Shown: positions 26,529 through 35,976 of the stretch, piece by piece
Layout: each line of letters starts with the position of its first letter
Position numbering within the stretch: position 1 is the stretch's first letter
Origin: Hallella colorans
Lineage (GTDB): Bacteria > Bacteroidota > Bacteroidia > Bacteroidales > Bacteroidaceae
Length of the DNA: 64,000 bases
Assembly: GCF_003096815.1 (NCBI RefSeq)
Contig: NZ_QENY01000007.1
Coordinates: 1-64,000 of the forward strand
Reading direction: 5' to 3'
Notes under the pieces: generated by a model
Seen by the model: only the letters and a program-made list of their open reading frames with translations
Database searches by the model: none
What the model was told of the DNA's origin: nothing
Translations under genes and position numbers: made by a program

Positions 26529-27608
26529 ATGAAACGATTGGAGCAAATCTTGCTATTGACAACATGTCTCATCATGATGATGGTAGCGGCTGTTCAGCGC
26601 GATGGCACATTGTGGGGCAGAACTTCTGCAGATTTTGCCAACGTTGATTCCATACAAAATATTCGTGAACATACGGTTCGAACTTTTGGCGATAGTGTTG
26701 TTGTTATCAATACCTCTTTGATTGGCAAAGATATATTGGGGTACGTCGGGCAAGTGCCATTGGAGATTACCATTAAAGGAGGGAGAATTAGAAAGGTAGA
26801 CGCTTTGCGAAACAATGAAACCCCTGAGTTTTTTAATAGGGCCAAGTCACTGCTTGGGCGTTGGAATGGCAAGACGGTGAACAATGCTCTCAAACAGGAC
26901 GTCGATGCTGTGAGTGGTGCCACATTTAGCTCGAATGCCATCATACAAAATGTGCGAGTGGGGCTGAACTATGCTGCCAAGAACACTGCTAAACCTTCCG
27001 TTTTAGAGCGAATGGATCTTAGGATCAAGACCATCGTAGGACTTTTCGTAGTGCTTATGGCTGCCATAATACCGTTGTTTTATCGTAATAAAACTTGGCA
27101 CACCGTGCAGATGGCTCTCAACGTCGTGGTGTTGGGGTTATGGTGTGGCACCTTTCTCAATTGGTCGCTCTTCGTTGGGTATATGTCAAGTGGCATCAAT
27201 CTGTGGGTATCACTCATTCCTATCGTGATGCTCATCACGGCTTTTGTCTATCCATTGTTTGGCAAACAAGGCTATTATTGTGCCAATGTGTGCCCTTTTG
27301 GGTCGCTGCAGGATTTGGCAAGTAGAGCTAAACACACCAAATGGAAAATGTCTCAACGTTTAGTCAAATCATTGATGTACTTTCGGCAGTTTCTCTTTGC
27401 ACTTCTTATGGTGCTTATGCTCACAGGTGTGAGTTTTCAGTGGATGGACTACGAGGTCTTCTCGGCATTCATATTTATGTCGGCCTCTGTCGTGGTTGTT
27501 GTTCTTGCTGTGGTATTTGTCGTTCTTGCCATATTTGTACCACGACCTTATTGTCGTTTCGTATGTCCCACAGGAACCCTTTTAAGGGCGGCTGAAGGAC
27601 ATAAATAA
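26529..27608 (+). CDS. Membrane FMN-binding / 4Fe-4S polyferredoxin-like electron-transfer protein
   Basis: 359 residues from ATG 26529 (an overlapping ATG at 26514 is possible). A TM anchor at the N terminus is followed by an extracytoplasmic FMN-binding domain (about 55-150) with the flavinylation motif DAVSGATFSS, where the FMN would be attached by ApbE to the Thr. Four to five TM helices follow (about 170-350). Two cysteine clusters, CANVCPFGSL and CRFVCPTGTLL, give CxxxCP motifs like NosR/NapH. The protein should pass electrons across the membrane between Fe-S and flavin. Probable outlet is the anchored nitroreductase 84 nt downstream. Confidence 0.88.
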   Translation: MKRLEQILLLTTCLIMMMVAAVQRDGTLWGRTSADFANVDSIQNIREHTVRTFGDSVVVINTSLIGKDILGYVGQVPLEITIKGGRIRKVDALRNNETPEFFNRAKSLLGRWNGKTVNNALKQDVDAVSGATFSSNAIIQNVRVGLNYAAKNTAKPSVLERMDLRIKTIVGLFVVLMAAIIPLFYRNKTWHTVQMALNVVVLGLWCGTFLNWSLFVGYMSSGINLWVSLIPIVMLITAFVYPLFGKQGYYCANVCPFGSLQDLASRAKHTKWKMSQRLVKSLMYFRQFLFALLMVLMLTGVSFQWMDYEVFSAFIFMSASVVVVVLAVVFVVLAIFVPRPYCRFVCPTGTLLRAAEGHK

Positions 27609-27692
27609 GTATGCGAGCAATACTTGACAAACGCATGATAGATTATGATAATAAATTAATTACATAAGCATTCGACCGCAAAAAAAATAATT

Positions 27693-28337
27693 ATGAAAGC
27701 AAGTTCGCTATTGAGTTTTATCCTTGCCATAACTTTAGCCATTGTCTGTGGCATGATGGTGTTTGGTGGGTATGGCAGAAAAGTTGAGAATTCGGAAACT
27801 CATACTTTTTCTAATAATGTGATAGACAATATCATGACAAGAGCAAGTGTACGTGCGTATCAAAATAAAAAGGTGGAAGACACCAAGATAGACACGCTGC
27901 TGAAAGTGGCAATGGCTTCTCCCACAGCGGGCGACAAGCGTCCATGGCGATTTGTGGTGGTGACAGACAAAAAACAAATTGAGGCCATAGCCGACGTTCA
28001 GCCTTACGCCAAGTTTGCTAAAGATGCTCCACTTATTATCGTGACTTGTGGTGACATGCGGCTAACATTTGATGGCGCTGGGCGTGAGCTATGGGTGCAA
28101 GACCTGTCTGCAGCCTCTGAAAACATTCTTTTGGCAGCCCATGCCATAGGTTTGGGTGCGGTGTGGACAGGTTGTTATCCTGACAAAGATCAGTGTAAAA
28201 AACTTCAAAAAGTGCTTGAGTTGCCAGACGAGGTCATACCACTTAATGCCATTATCATAGGCTATCCCAAACATGTGGTCAAACCCAAGGATAAATGGGA
28301 TGAGACTAGAGTTTCATACGATGCATACGACGAATAG
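27693..28337 (+). CDS. Membrane-anchored nitroreductase-family flavoprotein
   Basis: 214 residues. Residues about 6-28 form a signal anchor (LLSFILAITLAIVCGMMVFGG). The rest is a short nitroreductase domain: IMTRASVRAYQNKKVEDTKIDTLLKVAMASPTAGDKRPWRFVVV (FMN phosphate and ring site), LSAASENILLAAHAIGLGAVWTGCYP, and a C-terminal VIPLNAIIIGYPKH. Most nitroreductases are cytosolic; the anchor predicts an extracytoplasmic enzyme. Together with the flavinylated membrane protein upstream it suggests an extracytosolic reductase fed by membrane electrons. Acceptor unknown. Confidence 0.85.
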   Translation: MKASSLLSFILAITLAIVCGMMVFGGYGRKVENSETHTFSNNVIDNIMTRASVRAYQNKKVEDTKIDTLLKVAMASPTAGDKRPWRFVVVTDKKQIEAIADVQPYAKFAKDAPLIIVTCGDMRLTFDGAGRELWVQDLSAASENILLAAHAIGLGAVWTGCYPDKDQCKKLQKVLELPDEVIPLNAIIIGYPKHVVKPKDKWDETRVSYDAYDE

Positions 28338-28644
28338 CTTAATGCTGGTTCTAAAAAACAGCCTTGTCAAATCATGAGGCTTTTCGGTTTTATGCTGTTA
28401 TGTGTGGGTAACGGGAGCATTCGCCTCCATTGATATAATATACCATATTCATGAAGCTGTGTACATTCGTATACCTTTGGGCTCTACTTTTGACTAATTG
28501 AACATTGTGGTTTAGGCTTTCCCAAAAAACATTGGCAATGTTACCTTCCTCGCAAAATGTCTTGATGACGAAAAGATCTCCTCTAAAAATATGGCTACCA
28601 TTTTTTTTGAATGGTTCAAGTGTGCTATATAACCAAAATAAAAA
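28338..28644. other. Intergenic region, nothing recognised
   Basis: About 300 nt between convergent genes without a credible frame. A frame at 28505-28828 runs antisense through the small lipoprotein gene and its terminator and was rejected. Confidence 0.5.
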
Positions 28645-28668
28645 CCGCCCAAGACTAATCTTGAGCGG
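28645..28668 (-). terminator. Terminator of the small lipoprotein gene
   Basis: On the minus strand a 10-bp stem (CCGCTCAAGA with one G-T pair) with loop TTAG is followed by TTTTTATTTT. Confidence 0.9.
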
Positions 28669-28705
28669 CTTCTTTCATTTGTTTTGTTCAAACAAATCGT
28701 TGCGA

Positions 28706-28879
28706 TTACTTAGCAACAGTGGTGTCCATGTTTACAGTAGCAACTGTGTCAACGATAGTTGTGTCTACAGTGTCAGTCAAAACAGTGTCAGCTTCAGCAG
28801 CCTGTTTCTTTGTAGAGTTACCACATGATGCGAAAGAGATAGCAGCGATGGCTACGAACATAAAAACTAATTTCTTCAT
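28706..28879 (-). CDS. Small lipoprotein with Thr/Asp/Val-rich tail
   Basis: 57 residues starting MKKLVFMFVAIAAISFASC; Cys19 is the likely lipidation site. The mature part (GNSTKKQAAEADTVLTDTVD...) is a repetitive Asp-Thr-Val tail, apparently unstructured. The frame opens at 28909, but the MKKLVF start is 53 nt after a TAACTTTG box and gives a clean signal. Small, abundant-looking lipoproteins of this kind occur widely in Bacteroidales; function unknown. Confidence 0.75.
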   Translation of the reverse strand: MKKLVFMFVAIAAISFASCGNSTKKQAAEADTVLTDTVDTTIVDTVATVNMDTTVAK

Positions 28880-28931
28880 TTTCTTTGCTTTTTTAAATCT
28901 GTAAAACAATTGTTTGTTTATTAAAACATTG

Positions 28932-28939
28932 CAAAGTTA
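28932..28939 (-). promoter_or_regulatory. -7 promoter box for the small lipoprotein
   Basis: TAACTTTG on the minus strand, 53 nt before the MKKLVF start. Confidence 0.65.
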
Positions 28940-29117
28940 CGCAATTTTTCAATACCCCCAAGTTTTTTTACAGTTTTTTTTGATGCTCTTTTGTAACTTT
29001 TTTATAAATGTCTATGTATTAGCTAATTGTAGATGTTAAACAAATGTTAAAGTTTCTGTTTGCCTTAACAATGCTCAAATTATAGGCCTTTTGGCGGCAA
29101 ATTTCAATGGAAACCAC

Positions 29118-29125
29118 TATCTTTG
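29118..29125 (+). promoter_or_regulatory. -7 promoter box for mtaB
   Basis: TATCTTTG, 21 nt before the mtaB ATG. Confidence 0.65.
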
Positions 29126-29146
29126 TAGCTTAAAACAACAGGTATA

Positions 29147-30484
29147 ATGATAGATACGAGTGCTTTTCAAGGCAAAAAAGCGGCCTATTACACGTTAGGA
29201 TGCAAGCTCAATTTTTCCGAAACTTCAACGTTTGGCAAAATGTTGGAGCAAATGGGTGTTACTACTGTCAAGAAGGGCGAACGGGCAGATATATGTTTGA
29301 TTAACACTTGTTCAGTGACCGAGGTGGCCGACCACAAATGCCGCCAAGCCATTCATCGCATGGTGAGGGATAATCCCGGGGCCTTTGTGGTTGTGACGGG
29401 TTGTTACGCTCAATTGGAGAGTGAGTCGGTTAGCAAGATAGATGGCGTGGATCTTGTGCTTGGCTCTGATGAGAAAGCCGATTTGGTGCAGCATCTCTCT
29501 GAGGCTTGGTCCATGCCGCGCGAGGGCAGCTTGCATTTTTTTCGCAGCCTGAAGACACGTGATATCAAGAGTTTTCAGCCTTCTTGCGCTCGTGGCAATC
29601 GCACTCGTTATTTTTTAAAAGTGCAGGATGGGTGCAGTTATTTTTGCACGTATTGCACCATTCCATTTGCCAGAGGCCTCTCACGCAATCCCACAATTGC
29701 CTCACTGGTGGAGCAGGCGGCGCAGGCGGCGCATGAAGGTGGGCGCGAAATAGTGCTGACTGGGGTTAACATAGGCGACTTCGGCAAGACCACCGGCGAA
29801 CGCTTTATAGATCTTGTAAAGGCGCTCGACGGTGTTGAGGGCATAAGACGTTTTCGCATCAGCAGTCTGGAGCCCGACCTTTTGGACGATGAGTTGATAG
29901 ACTATTGCGCCCGATCGCGCGCTTTCATGCCCCACTTTCACATACCGCTGCAGAGTGGTAGCGACGAAGTTTTGCGATTAATGCGCCGTCGCTACGACAC
30001 GGCATTGTTCGCCCATAAGATAGGGTTGATAAAAGAGAGGATGCCCCATGCATTCATAGGCGTGGATGTTATGGTGGGTTGTCGTGGCGAGACACCGGCG
30101 TGTTTTGAGGAGTGTTACGATTTCTTGGATGCCCTTCCTGTCACGCAACTACATGTTTTCCCATACTCAGAGCGTCCCGGTACGGCTGCCCTGCGCATAC
30201 CGTACGTGGTGGACGATCGCGAGAAGAAACGCCGTTCCAAACGTCTACTGACTCTGTCCGATCAGAAAAAGGAGGCTTTTTACGCTCGCTATATTGGGCA
30301 AGAGGCTGACGTGCTATTTGAGAAAGCCACGCGTGGCAAAGCCATGCATGGTTTTACGGATAATTATATTCGGGTGGAACTATCGCCCGCCATGGCCGAT
30401 GAGGCTTTTGACAATCGGATTGTTAGGGTCAAACTTGGGCCGTTTAACCACGACAAGTCGGCCTTACTCGCCGAATTGCTTTGA
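29147..30484 (+). CDS. mtaB: tRNA t6A37 methylthiotransferase MtaB
   Basis: 445 residues. A radical-SAM enzyme that adds a methylthio group to N6-threonylcarbamoyladenosine at position 37 of tRNAs reading ANN codons. Order: N-terminal UPF0004 domain with three Fe-S cysteines (TLGCKLN, NTCSVTE, VTGCYAQ), the radical-SAM CxxxCxxC in GCSYFCTYCTIPFARG (about residues 163-178), then a C-terminal TRAM-like RNA-binding region. The GCKLN N terminus and length favour MtaB over MiaB or RimO. Confidence 0.93.
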   Translation: MIDTSAFQGKKAAYYTLGCKLNFSETSTFGKMLEQMGVTTVKKGERADICLINTCSVTEVADHKCRQAIHRMVRDNPGAFVVVTGCYAQLESESVSKIDGVDLVLGSDEKADLVQHLSEAWSMPREGSLHFFRSLKTRDIKSFQPSCARGNRTRYFLKVQDGCSYFCTYCTIPFARGLSRNPTIASLVEQAAQAAHEGGREIVLTGVNIGDFGKTTGERFIDLVKALDGVEGIRRFRISSLEPDLLDDELIDYCARSRAFMPHFHIPLQSGSDEVLRLMRRRYDTALFAHKIGLIKERMPHAFIGVDVMVGCRGETPACFEECYDFLDALPVTQLHVFPYSERPGTAALRIPYVVDDREKKRRSKRLLTLSDQKKEAFYARYIGQEADVLFEKATRGKAMHGFTDNYIRVELSPAMADEAFDNRIVRVKLGPFNHDKSALLAELL

Positions 30485-30562
30485 CTGCCAACCAATGTTA
30501 TATATATAATTAAGGTGTAGACAACGTACAATGAGTGTTAAGTATAATCAGAAATAAGAACC

Positions 30563-31603
30563 ATGCATATTGCCATTGTTATCTTAAATTGGAACGGATC
30601 GAATATGATGAAGCGCTATCTACCTACGGTAGTGGAGTGCTCTACGGGCGACACGTCGGTGTGGGTGGTGGACAACGCCTCGTCAGACGGCTCTATGGAA
30701 ATGCTCGCTAACGAATTCCCGCAGGTGAGAACGATCCAGCTGAATTGTAATTATGGGTTCGCGGAGGGATATAACAAGGGCTTGGAGCGTATTAAGGCCG
30801 ACTGCTTTGTGCTGCTCAACTCGGACGTGGAGGTGACCGAAGGATGGCTCGACCCGCTGCGTAGCTATATGGATGCGCACGCCGAGGTAGCTGCGTGCCA
30901 ACCCAAATTGCGCTCGGTTTACGACAAAGGTCGGTTTGAGTATGCTGGTGCAGCGGGCGGATGGATAGATAAATATGGCTATCCCTTTTGTCGAGGCCGT
31001 GTGTTTGACACGGTAGAGGAAGATCAAGGTCAGTATGATGAGCCTGTATACGTGCACTGGGCCACGGGCGCTTGCCTGATGATAAGGGCCGACGACTATT
31101 GGCGTGTGGGTGGATTGGACGGACGTTTTTTCGCGCACAACGAGGAGATTGACCTGTGCTGGCGCCTACGATTGTTGGGTCGTCGCGTCGCATGCGTGCC
31201 GTCAAGCGTGGTGTATCATGTGGGTGGCGGAACGCTTCCCAAGGGCAATGCCAAGAAGACTTATCTTAATTTCAGGAACAATCTCACCATGCTTTACAAG
31301 AATTTGCCCGCTGAGAGGTTGGCGAGCGTTATGCGCGTGCGCTGGTTCCTTGATTATTTGGCCGCTTTTCAAACCCTTGTTTGCAATGGCAACGTGGCCG
31401 ATTTCAAGGCTATTTACAAAGCGCGGAAAGCATTCAAGAGGTGGCGGCACAATTTCGACGCCGACCGTGCGTGGAGTGGGCGCGTGCGCATGGAACGCTC
31501 CGAGCCTGAGCTTGCGCCTTGGTCCATCCTTTGGCAGTATTATGCCAAGGGACGAAAGGTGTTCAGTGAGCTGCCAGATATTTTTACCCCCAAACACCCA
31601 TGA
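30563..31603 (+). CDS. GT2-family glycosyltransferase
   Basis: 346 residues. GT-A fold of family 2: HIAIVILNWNGSNMMKRYLP at the N terminus, WVVDNASSDGSMEML, VLLNSDVEVTEGWLDPL (metal-binding DxD region) and WATGACLMIRADDYWRVGGLDGRFFAHNEEIDLCWRL (acceptor and base region). The closest style is the rhamnosyl/dTDP-sugar transferases of cell-surface polysaccharides. Donor and acceptor cannot be fixed. No membrane segment. 78 nt after mtaB, so it may share that transcript. Confidence 0.9.
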   Translation: MHIAIVILNWNGSNMMKRYLPTVVECSTGDTSVWVVDNASSDGSMEMLANEFPQVRTIQLNCNYGFAEGYNKGLERIKADCFVLLNSDVEVTEGWLDPLRSYMDAHAEVAACQPKLRSVYDKGRFEYAGAAGGWIDKYGYPFCRGRVFDTVEEDQGQYDEPVYVHWATGACLMIRADDYWRVGGLDGRFFAHNEEIDLCWRLRLLGRRVACVPSSVVYHVGGGTLPKGNAKKTYLNFRNNLTMLYKNLPAERLASVMRVRWFLDYLAAFQTLVCNGNVADFKAIYKARKAFKRWRHNFDADRAWSGRVRMERSEPELAPWSILWQYYAKGRKVFSELPDIFTPKHP

Positions 31604-31635
31604 CATCCAGATGCGTGTCGCGACGGCGTTTATCC

Positions 31636-32895
31636 CTACATGTCGAGGATGTTAAACCCACCGTCCACCACGATTGCTGTGGCAGTGAGACAATTGTTCA
31701 TGGGTAGTCTCAACATGGCTTTTACGTTATCTATGTTGCCATCGTTTGGCGCGGGATCGATGTCAAGTAAGGCGCAAAGCAGTTCGTAGACGTTCACGTT
31801 CTCGAAGTGAGGTAGGGTAATGTGCTTAAAGTCGGGCCCCATAGCCCTGAATACAGCGTGCATGTCCATGAGCGTCGGGTCGTAGCCGTGGGTGCCCCCA
31901 TCTTTGATGTCACCGTCGTAGACCACATATCCGGGGTCTGGGCACACTACCACGTCGCCCACACAGTCATTTGTCCCATAGTGCAAATAGTCAGGAATGT
32001 TACGTTTTCGCCACACCTTGACGTGGTCCATGTGCCGCAAGACGTGATACACCGAGTCCACGAACCCGTTTCTCGCATAAATGTTGCATGGAATGCTGCC
32101 ACTTATTTTGTCAATCCATTCGGGTTTCAGCACACGTCTTACGTTCACTGCGTGGTTTTCGGGAACCCAAGTCATGCCGTGGTCTGAAAGCACGATGAGA
32201 TTGATGTCGTCGGCGTGGGGCAACAGTCTTATACCCTCGTGAAGTTGTCGCAACAAAGAGTCCACGGTTGTCACGGCCGCTTGTGTCTTCTTGCTTTGTG
32301 GACCAAAATTATGCCCATTTGCGTCGGGCTGTTCCAAATAAGCCATCACCAAGTCGGGGCGCGTGGTCTCGTCGCGCCGCAATTCTTGTAGCACTCCGTT
32401 CAGTCGGGCGCTCATGGAGAGTCTTGGCTTTTGGTCGTAGTCCAAGTATTTGTCTGGGTAACGGCCGTTTATCCGCACGTCTGAGCCTGGCCAATAGAAC
32501 ACAGCAACGCGTTTCCCCTGCCTGTGCGCAGTGTTCCAAATGGGTTCACCATGGTAAAAGGTTGCGTTCTTTTTTTGCCATGGCACGCTCAGCGCAAAGC
32601 TATTGCCCGTTTGCGGGTTGTAAAATTCGTTGGCCACGATGCCGTGATGGTCAGGGTACAGCCCTGTGGCGAGCGTGTAATGGTTGGGAAACGTTTTCGA
32701 GGGAAACGATGGTATGAGAGCCGACTTCACCCCGTGTTCGGCCATGAAGTCCAAGAATGGCGTGTGATACCATTGTGTATAATCCCACCTGAAGCCGTCC
32801 AGCGACACCACCACGGTGGTATGCTTGGCCGAAACAGAGGCCATGCACAAAGTCGCAAGAATGGAGACTAAAAATTTTCTAAGTGTTGTCATCAT
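31636..32895 (-). CDS. Secreted type I phosphodiesterase / nucleotide pyrophosphatase (NPP family)
   Basis: 419 residues with a signal peptide (about 1-23, ASVSA). Alkaline-phosphatase-superfamily metal site: Asp in VVSLDGFRWDY, Thr nucleophile in FPSKTFPNHYTLATGLYPDHHG, Asp/His in QPDANGHNFGP, Asp-His in VLSDHGMTWVP, and His in GTHGYDPTLMDMHAVF. Such enzymes cleave nucleotide or phospholipid diesters in the periplasm. The overall order is that of ectonucleotide pyrophosphatases. Its promoter is TACCTTTG at 32977-32984. Confidence 0.92.
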   Translation of the reverse strand: MMTTLRKFLVSILATLCMASVSAKHTTVVVSLDGFRWDYTQWYHTPFLDFMAEHGVKSALIPSFPSKTFPNHYTLATGLYPDHHGIVANEFYNPQTGNSFALSVPWQKKNATFYHGEPIWNTAHRQGKRVAVFYWPGSDVRINGRYPDKYLDYDQKPRLSMSARLNGVLQELRRDETTRPDLVMAYLEQPDANGHNFGPQSKKTQAAVTTVDSLLRQLHEGIRLLPHADDINLIVLSDHGMTWVPENHAVNVRRVLKPEWIDKISGSIPCNIYARNGFVDSVYHVLRHMDHVKVWRKRNIPDYLHYGTNDCVGDVVVCPDPGYVVYDGDIKDGGTHGYDPTLMDMHAVFRAMGPDFKHITLPHFENVNVYELLCALLDIDPAPNDGNIDNVKAMLRLPMNNCLTATAIVVDGGFNILDM

Positions 32896-32976
32896 AACAT
32901 CATCTTATAATATGAGCATTGTCCTTGCCCGGTTTATCAGCCTTTAAACACTTGTTGCGTAACGTGTATTTGTTTA

Positions 32977-32984
32977 CAAAGGTA
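32977..32984 (-). promoter_or_regulatory. -7 promoter box for the NPP gene
   Basis: TACCTTTG on the minus strand, 82 nt upstream of the ATG. Confidence 0.6.
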
Positions 32985-33068
32985 ACATTTTTGGCTGATT
33001 TGGCTCTCAAAGCAACGTTTTTTATCATCAAAAAGCCCTAATCGTGGTTTGCTGTGGGGATAAATTGC

Positions 33069-33076
33069 TAACTTTG
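33069..33076 (+). promoter_or_regulatory. Promoter (-33 TTTG and -7 TAACTTTG) for the DPP III gene
   Basis: TAACTTTG at 33069-33076 with TTTG at 33048-33051 and a 17-nt spacer, the best two-box Bacteroidetes promoter found here. It is 33 nt before ATG 33109 and thus decides the start. Confidence 0.75.
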
Positions 33077-33108
33077 CATTGAACATACCTATTATAATAA
33101 AGTACATT

Positions 33109-35067
33109 ATGACCAAACCAAACGATTTCAAATATACAGACGAGCGTTTCGCCGATCTCCAATTGTTGCGTTACCGGCTGGATGGTTTTGAGAAACTCAC
33201 GTTGCATCAGAAACTGTATGTCTACTATTTGGCCAAGGCCACGCTTGCCGGTCGTGACATTACGATGGATCAGAACGGACGTCACAACTTGAGCATACGC
33301 CGCTTGTTGGAGGCTGTGTACGAGCATTATGAGGGCGATAGGCACACAGACCAATTCAAGGCCATGACCATATACCTCAAGCGCCTATGGTTTTCCAACG
33401 GCATACACCATCACTATGGGTGCGAGAAGTTTGTCCCGGCGTTTGATGAGCGATGGTTTCGGCAGGTGGTGCTGGGGCTTGACAAGAGCGCTTTGAGGGA
33501 GACCCAGGCTGAGCGCAAGGCGCTGCTTGATGAGCTGTGCCCTGTGATATTCGACCCCGCGGTGATGCCGAAACGTGTCAATCAAGCTGACGGCGACGAT
33601 CTCGTGCGGACCTCCGCTTGCAATTTTTACGACGGAGTGACCCAAGAAGAGGCCGAGCGATACTACGCCCAAAAGAGAGATGCCGCCCTGGGCGACTGCC
33701 AACCATCGTGGGGACTAAACTCCAAGTTGGTGAAAGAGGATGGCCTTCTGGTGGAGCGTACCTATCGGGTCGATGGCCTTTACGGTCGGTACATTAGCGA
33801 GATAATCCACTGGCTGAACATGGCCAAGGATGTGAGTGAGAACGAACAGCAAGTAAAGGTGATAAATTTGCTCGTGGATTATTATAAGACGGGCAACCTC
33901 AAGACTTTCGACGAGTTTTCCATCGAATGGCTGAAAGAGCAGGAAGGAAACATCGACTTTATCAACGGGTTCATAGAGGTATATGGCGATCCGTTGGGAT
34001 TGAAAGGCACGTGGGAGGGCTTGGTTGAATACAAGGATCCCGTGGGCACCCGACGCGCCAAGACAATTGCCGACAATGCGCAGTGGTTTGAGGACCACTC
34101 TCCCGTGGATTCGCGTTTTCGCAAACCCCGGGTGACCGGAGTGACGGCCAACGTGATATGTGCGGCTATGCTCGGGGGCGACATGTACCCATCGTCGGCC
34201 ATCGGCATCAACCTGCCCAACGCCGATTGGATACGCGCCCTGCACGGCTCCAAAAGTGTCACCATTGGCAACCTGACAGACGCTTACAACAAGGCGGCGC
34301 GCGGAAATGGGTTTGACGAGGAGTTTGTCATCGACGACGCAACGCGGTGGCTTATTAGGCAATACGGTGACCTTTGCGATAATCTCCACACCGATTTGCA
34401 CGAGTGTCTGGGGCATGGCAGTGGCCAGTTGTTGCCCGGTGTCAGTCCCGACGCGCTCAAATCGTACGCCTCCACCAACGAAGAAGCGCGCGCCGACCTC
34501 TTTGGCTTGTACTATATCGCTGACCCTAAGATGGTGGAGCTGGGGCTTGTGCCTAACGGCGAGGCCTACAAAAGCCAGTACTACCATTATATGATGAACG
34601 GCCTGATGACCCAGCTCGTGCGCATAAAGCCCGGCCACCAGATAGAGGAGGCGCACATGCGCAACCGCTCGCTCATAGCCTACTGGTGCCTGGACAATGG
34701 CGCAGGAATCGTGGAGCTTGTCAAGCGTGATGGCAAAACCTACGTGCGTGTCAACGACTACGAGTCCTTGAGAGCACTCTTTGGGCGGCTCCTTGCTGAG
34801 ATACAGCGTATCAAGAGCGAGGGAGACCTCGAGGCCGCGCGCAGCCTTGTGGAACGCTACGCAATCACCGTTGACCCCGAGCTGCATGCCGAGGTGCTGG
34901 CTCGATATCGCCAGCTCGACATTGCCCCGTATAAAGGTTTTGTCAACCCCTGGCTCAAACCTGTGGTGGACGCTTGCGGGGCCATCAGAGATATTGTGCC
35001 CGACTACACCGAAAGCTACGCACATCAGATGCTGCGCTATGGACGGGAGTTTGGTTTTGGCGTGTAA
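33109..35067 (+). CDS. Dipeptidyl-peptidase III-like zinc metallopeptidase (M49)
   Basis: 652 residues. The M49 signature is complete: six-residue zinc motif HECLGH (residues 431-436) and the third ligand region NEEARAD (Glu458/459). The enzyme family removes dipeptides from the N terminus of peptides. No signal peptide, so cytosolic, unlike the exported M49 members of some Bacteroides. The frame opens at 33079, but that ATG lies almost at the transcription start. The following gene (AlkD-like) is 71 nt downstream on the same strand. Confidence 0.93.
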   Translation: MTKPNDFKYTDERFADLQLLRYRLDGFEKLTLHQKLYVYYLAKATLAGRDITMDQNGRHNLSIRRLLEAVYEHYEGDRHTDQFKAMTIYLKRLWFSNGIHHHYGCEKFVPAFDERWFRQVVLGLDKSALRETQAERKALLDELCPVIFDPAVMPKRVNQADGDDLVRTSACNFYDGVTQEEAERYYAQKRDAALGDCQPSWGLNSKLVKEDGLLVERTYRVDGLYGRYISEIIHWLNMAKDVSENEQQVKVINLLVDYYKTGNLKTFDEFSIEWLKEQEGNIDFINGFIEVYGDPLGLKGTWEGLVEYKDPVGTRRAKTIADNAQWFEDHSPVDSRFRKPRVTGVTANVICAAMLGGDMYPSSAIGINLPNADWIRALHGSKSVTIGNLTDAYNKAARGNGFDEEFVIDDATRWLIRQYGDLCDNLHTDLHECLGHGSGQLLPGVSPDALKSYASTNEEARADLFGLYYIADPKMVELGLVPNGEAYKSQYYHYMMNGLMTQLVRIKPGHQIEEAHMRNRSLIAYWCLDNGAGIVELVKRDGKTYVRVNDYESLRALFGRLLAEIQRIKSEGDLEAARSLVERYAITVDPELHAEVLARYRQLDIAPYKGFVNPWLKPVVDACGAIRDIVPDYTESYAHQMLRYGREFGFGV

Positions 35068-35138
35068 GAACGGCGTGGACACGCGCCAAGGGCACTACCA
35101 TGCTGCCCCAGCGCAAGCCATCGCAAATAGCAAACATA

Positions 35139-35759
35139 ATGACAGAGACAACCCAAGACAAGATAAAGGCCATCAAGCGGCGTTTCCGCTTGATGATGAA
35201 CGGCGAGGCCTCGCGTTCCATGCGCGAGAAAGGATTGGACTATCACCTGAATTGGGGTGTGCCCTTCGTTTCGCTAAAAGAGATGGCTCGAGAGATAGGC
35301 CAAGACTATAACTTGGCCATCGAGCTGTGGAAAGATGACGTGCGCGAGTGCAAAATTCTCGCCACGTTGCTCATGCCACCCGACAAGATGCCCGTGGAGG
35401 TGGCCGAGATATGGATGGAGCAAACTCGGTCTCAGGAGATGGCGGAGATGCAAGCGTTCAATCTCTATCAACACGTGAGCTATGCTCCCACCATCGCTTA
35501 CCGTTGGATGGCGCGCGAGGAGGATGTGTATCAAATCTGCGCCTACAACATTCTGAGTCGCCTTTTTATGAGAGGGCAGGAACCCAACGAGCGGGGCATG
35601 CACGAATTTCTGGACCAAGCCATTGCCGCCATGCTCTCTGGCCATGTGGGAGTATGCCATGCGGCCATGAACGCCGTGTCGCGTTTTGCTGGCATGGGCG
35701 TGGTCTACGAGCGCGTGGCCAAGTCGGCATTGCGTGCGCAAGGGCTCGACTGGCTCTGA
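35139..35759 (+). CDS. AlkD-like DNA alkylation repair / HEAT-like protein
   Basis: 206 residues from MTETTQDKIKAIKRRFRLMM. All-helical with repeated hydrophobic helices (SMREKGLDYHLNWGVPFVSLKEMAREIGQDYNLAIELWK, ECKILATLLMPPDKMPVEVAEIWMEQ, DVYQICAYNILSRLFMRGQEPNERGMHEFLDQA). Proteins of this length and pattern are annotated as DNA alkylation repair enzymes of the AlkC/AlkD HEAT-like fold. The AlkD catalytic Trp/Asp pair could not be confirmed, so base excision is not certain. The frame extends upstream into the DPP III gene without a supporting start. Confidence 0.75.
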   Translation: MTETTQDKIKAIKRRFRLMMNGEASRSMREKGLDYHLNWGVPFVSLKEMAREIGQDYNLAIELWKDDVRECKILATLLMPPDKMPVEVAEIWMEQTRSQEMAEMQAFNLYQHVSYAPTIAYRWMAREEDVYQICAYNILSRLFMRGQEPNERGMHEFLDQAIAAMLSGHVGVCHAAMNAVSRFAGMGVVYERVAKSALRAQGLDWL

Positions 35760-35976
35760 TAACCCATGCCTGCGCTTGCCCAATGGCTTGGTTGGCATGT
35801 CGAAAGAGTGCGCCCATAAATGCCGCATGCCACCGTCACCCACAGAGACAAGCCCGATACTGTCAATATAAAATCACAAAAAACACTCCCTGCGAAACTT
35901 GCTAAATAGCTTGCGGAAATGTAAAAAACGGCTATAATTTCGTTCATGTCATGTCCAAAAAAACATGCAGCCAATG

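Noticed and set aside
28505..28828. 107-codon plus-strand frame
   Set aside because: Runs through the terminator and antisense to the small lipoprotein gene; no supporting start.
33715..35082. 455-codon minus-strand frame opposite the DPP III gene
   Set aside because: Shadow frame; the plus strand has the HECLGH and EEARAD zinc motifs and a two-box promoter.
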